Shown here: positions 5,122 to 5,640 of the stretch, piece by piece
How positions within the stretch are numbered: the stretch's first letter is position 1
Layout of the letters: each line of letters starts with the position of its first letter
Program-made: the position numbers and the translations under genes
Assembly (NCBI GenBank): GCA_020062205.1
Contig: JAGUWT010000197.1
Location: 1-5,640, forward strand
Direction of reading: 5' to 3'
Length of the DNA: 5,640 nt
Origin: Thermodesulfovibrionales bacterium
GTDB lineage: Bacteria; Nitrospirota; Thermodesulfovibrionia; Thermodesulfovibrionales; SM23-35
The notes under the pieces: generated by a model
Databases searched by the model: none
What the model was told of the DNA's origin: nothing
Seen by the model: only the letters and a program-made list of their open reading frames with translations

Positions 5122-5540
5122 CTTCTCATTTCACCCTTTTGTGTCCTTTTATATAAAAGGAGTATAAGATCTTCGAGTCCTATGTTGAATTCCTTTAACA
5201 GATTATCTACCGACTCTTCACAATAGAGCATAAATCTTTTCCATATTCTCTGCACAGTATCCTTATCCAGATCAGATGCAATTGCAGCTTCCCTGAAACT
5301 CATTCCTTCTGTAAGATAACGAATAACTTCCTTTATCTTGGATTCTTTTGTATGCAAGCCAAAAAAGAGTGTGCTGCGGCGCTCGGAGAAGGTAAAATTA
5401 CATGTCTTGCATTTCAGGAGCTTTCTCTGATGTTTTCCATACGTGTCATAGATAACAATATTTCCATGTCCCCTCTTCCTGTGGTCAACACAAGCTTTAT
5501 TGGGACAGAAAAAATCATAAAGTTTTAGAGAAATATCCAT
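5109..5540 (-). CDS. Zinc-ribbon/helix-turn-helix protein like the DNA-binding part of an IS1-type transposase
   Basis: Numbered from the ATG at 5540 (143 residues), a zinc ribbon is formed by C12-x4-C17 and C44-x2-C47, followed by FSERRST. A helix-turn-helix follows at about 67-105 (KIKEVIRYLTEGMSFREAA, then DKDTVQRIWKRF). This order resembles the N-terminal part of IS1/InsA-like transposases, where a DDE catalytic domain would follow. Here only about 38 charged and hydrophobic residues remain and no catalytic domain is encoded downstream. The gene overlaps ino1 by 13 bases, so the two are translationally linked. An upstream TTG (5576) would give 155 residues and an ATG at 5555 would give 148, but both fall in what looks like the promoter, so the ATG at 5540 is preferred. 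It may be a domesticated regulator or a truncated transposase relic; no inverted repeats of an IS are seen around it. Confidence 0.75.
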   Translation of the reverse strand: MDISLKLYDFFCPNKACVDHRKRGHGNIVIYDTYGKHQRKLLKCKTCNFTFSERRSTLFFGLHTKESKIKEVIRYLTEGMSFREAAIASDLDKDTVQRIWKRFMLYCEESVDNLLKEFNIGLEDLILLLYKRTQKGEMRRWVK

Positions 5541-5546
5541 GCAGTT

Positions 5547-5576
5547 TTTATACATGAAAGGTCTTTTTAAAGTCAA
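5547..5576 (-). promoter_or_regulatory. Sigma70-like promoter of the zinc-ribbon/ino1/phosphatidyltransferase operon
   Basis: On the - strand, TTGACT (5576-5571) and TATAAA (5552-5547) are separated by 18 bases, each box matching the consensus at five of six positions. The base seven positions after the -10 box is the A of the ATG at 5540, so a transcript from here would be leaderless or nearly so. No Shine-Dalgarno precedes any candidate start, which agrees with this. The remaining bases to the window end (5577-5640) show no gene. Confidence 0.5.
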
Positions 5577-5640
5577 GACAAAATTTCAATAAAATGGGGA
5601 CGGTTACTAATCAGACCATAGGTAAAGTCACATGTCTTTA

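Noticed and set aside
5589..5605. GGGGACGGTTACTA phrase near the right edge as an insertion-sequence end
   Set aside because: It resembles flanking sequence I associate loosely with some transposase genes, but only one edge is visible and no partner repeat exists in the window.

Overview
The window looks like a chromosomal segment of a moderately AT-rich, Gram-negative-type environmental bacterium. The gene set (corrinoid adenosyltransferase, a long YeiH-type transporter, a bacterial inositol-phosphate synthase with a phosphatidylinositol-phosphate synthase) and the many palindromic intergenic repeats would fit Nitrospirota or a deltaproteobacterial group. That placement is an impression only, because no phylogenetic marker is present apart from one tRNA.

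Layout, left to right. Positions 1-542 hold a tRNA-Gly(CCC) with encoded CCA, set among copies of a CTCTGTG-type dispersed repeat in both orientations and a degenerate REP-like hairpin block. A cobO/btuR-type cob(I)alamin adenosyltransferase gene follows (543-1067, +). The 297-base gap after it is filled by two palindromic repeat units. Next comes a probable two-gene operon on the + strand: a 579-residue YeiH/UPF0324-like membrane transporter (1365-3104) and, 22 bases later behind a near-perfect Shine-Dalgarno, a 53-residue single-pass membrane protein (3127-3288).

The convergent junction (3289-3447) is almost entirely a MITE-like element with TA-bounded terminal inverted repeats around two REP hairpins. 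To its right, reading leftward on the - strand, is a tightly packed three-gene unit: a zinc-ribbon/helix-turn-helix protein resembling the DNA-binding half of an IS1-type transposase (5540-5109), inositol-1-phosphate synthase (5121-4018, overlapping its neighbour by 13 bases), and a CDP-alcohol phosphatidyltransferase (4017-3448, zero gap). Ino1 makes inositol phosphate from glucose 6-phosphate, and the phosphatidyltransferase can attach it to CDP-diacylglycerol, so the pair forms a short route to phosphatidylinositol phosphate. The small DNA-binding protein at the head of the operon is the odd member.

No phage, CRISPR or complete transposon is visible. The items most worth a second look are the small membrane protein paired with the transporter, the transposase-derived DNA-binding protein fused into the inositol-lipid operon with a possible leaderless promoter, and the REP hairpins that keep their ends but change their stems in a compensatory way.
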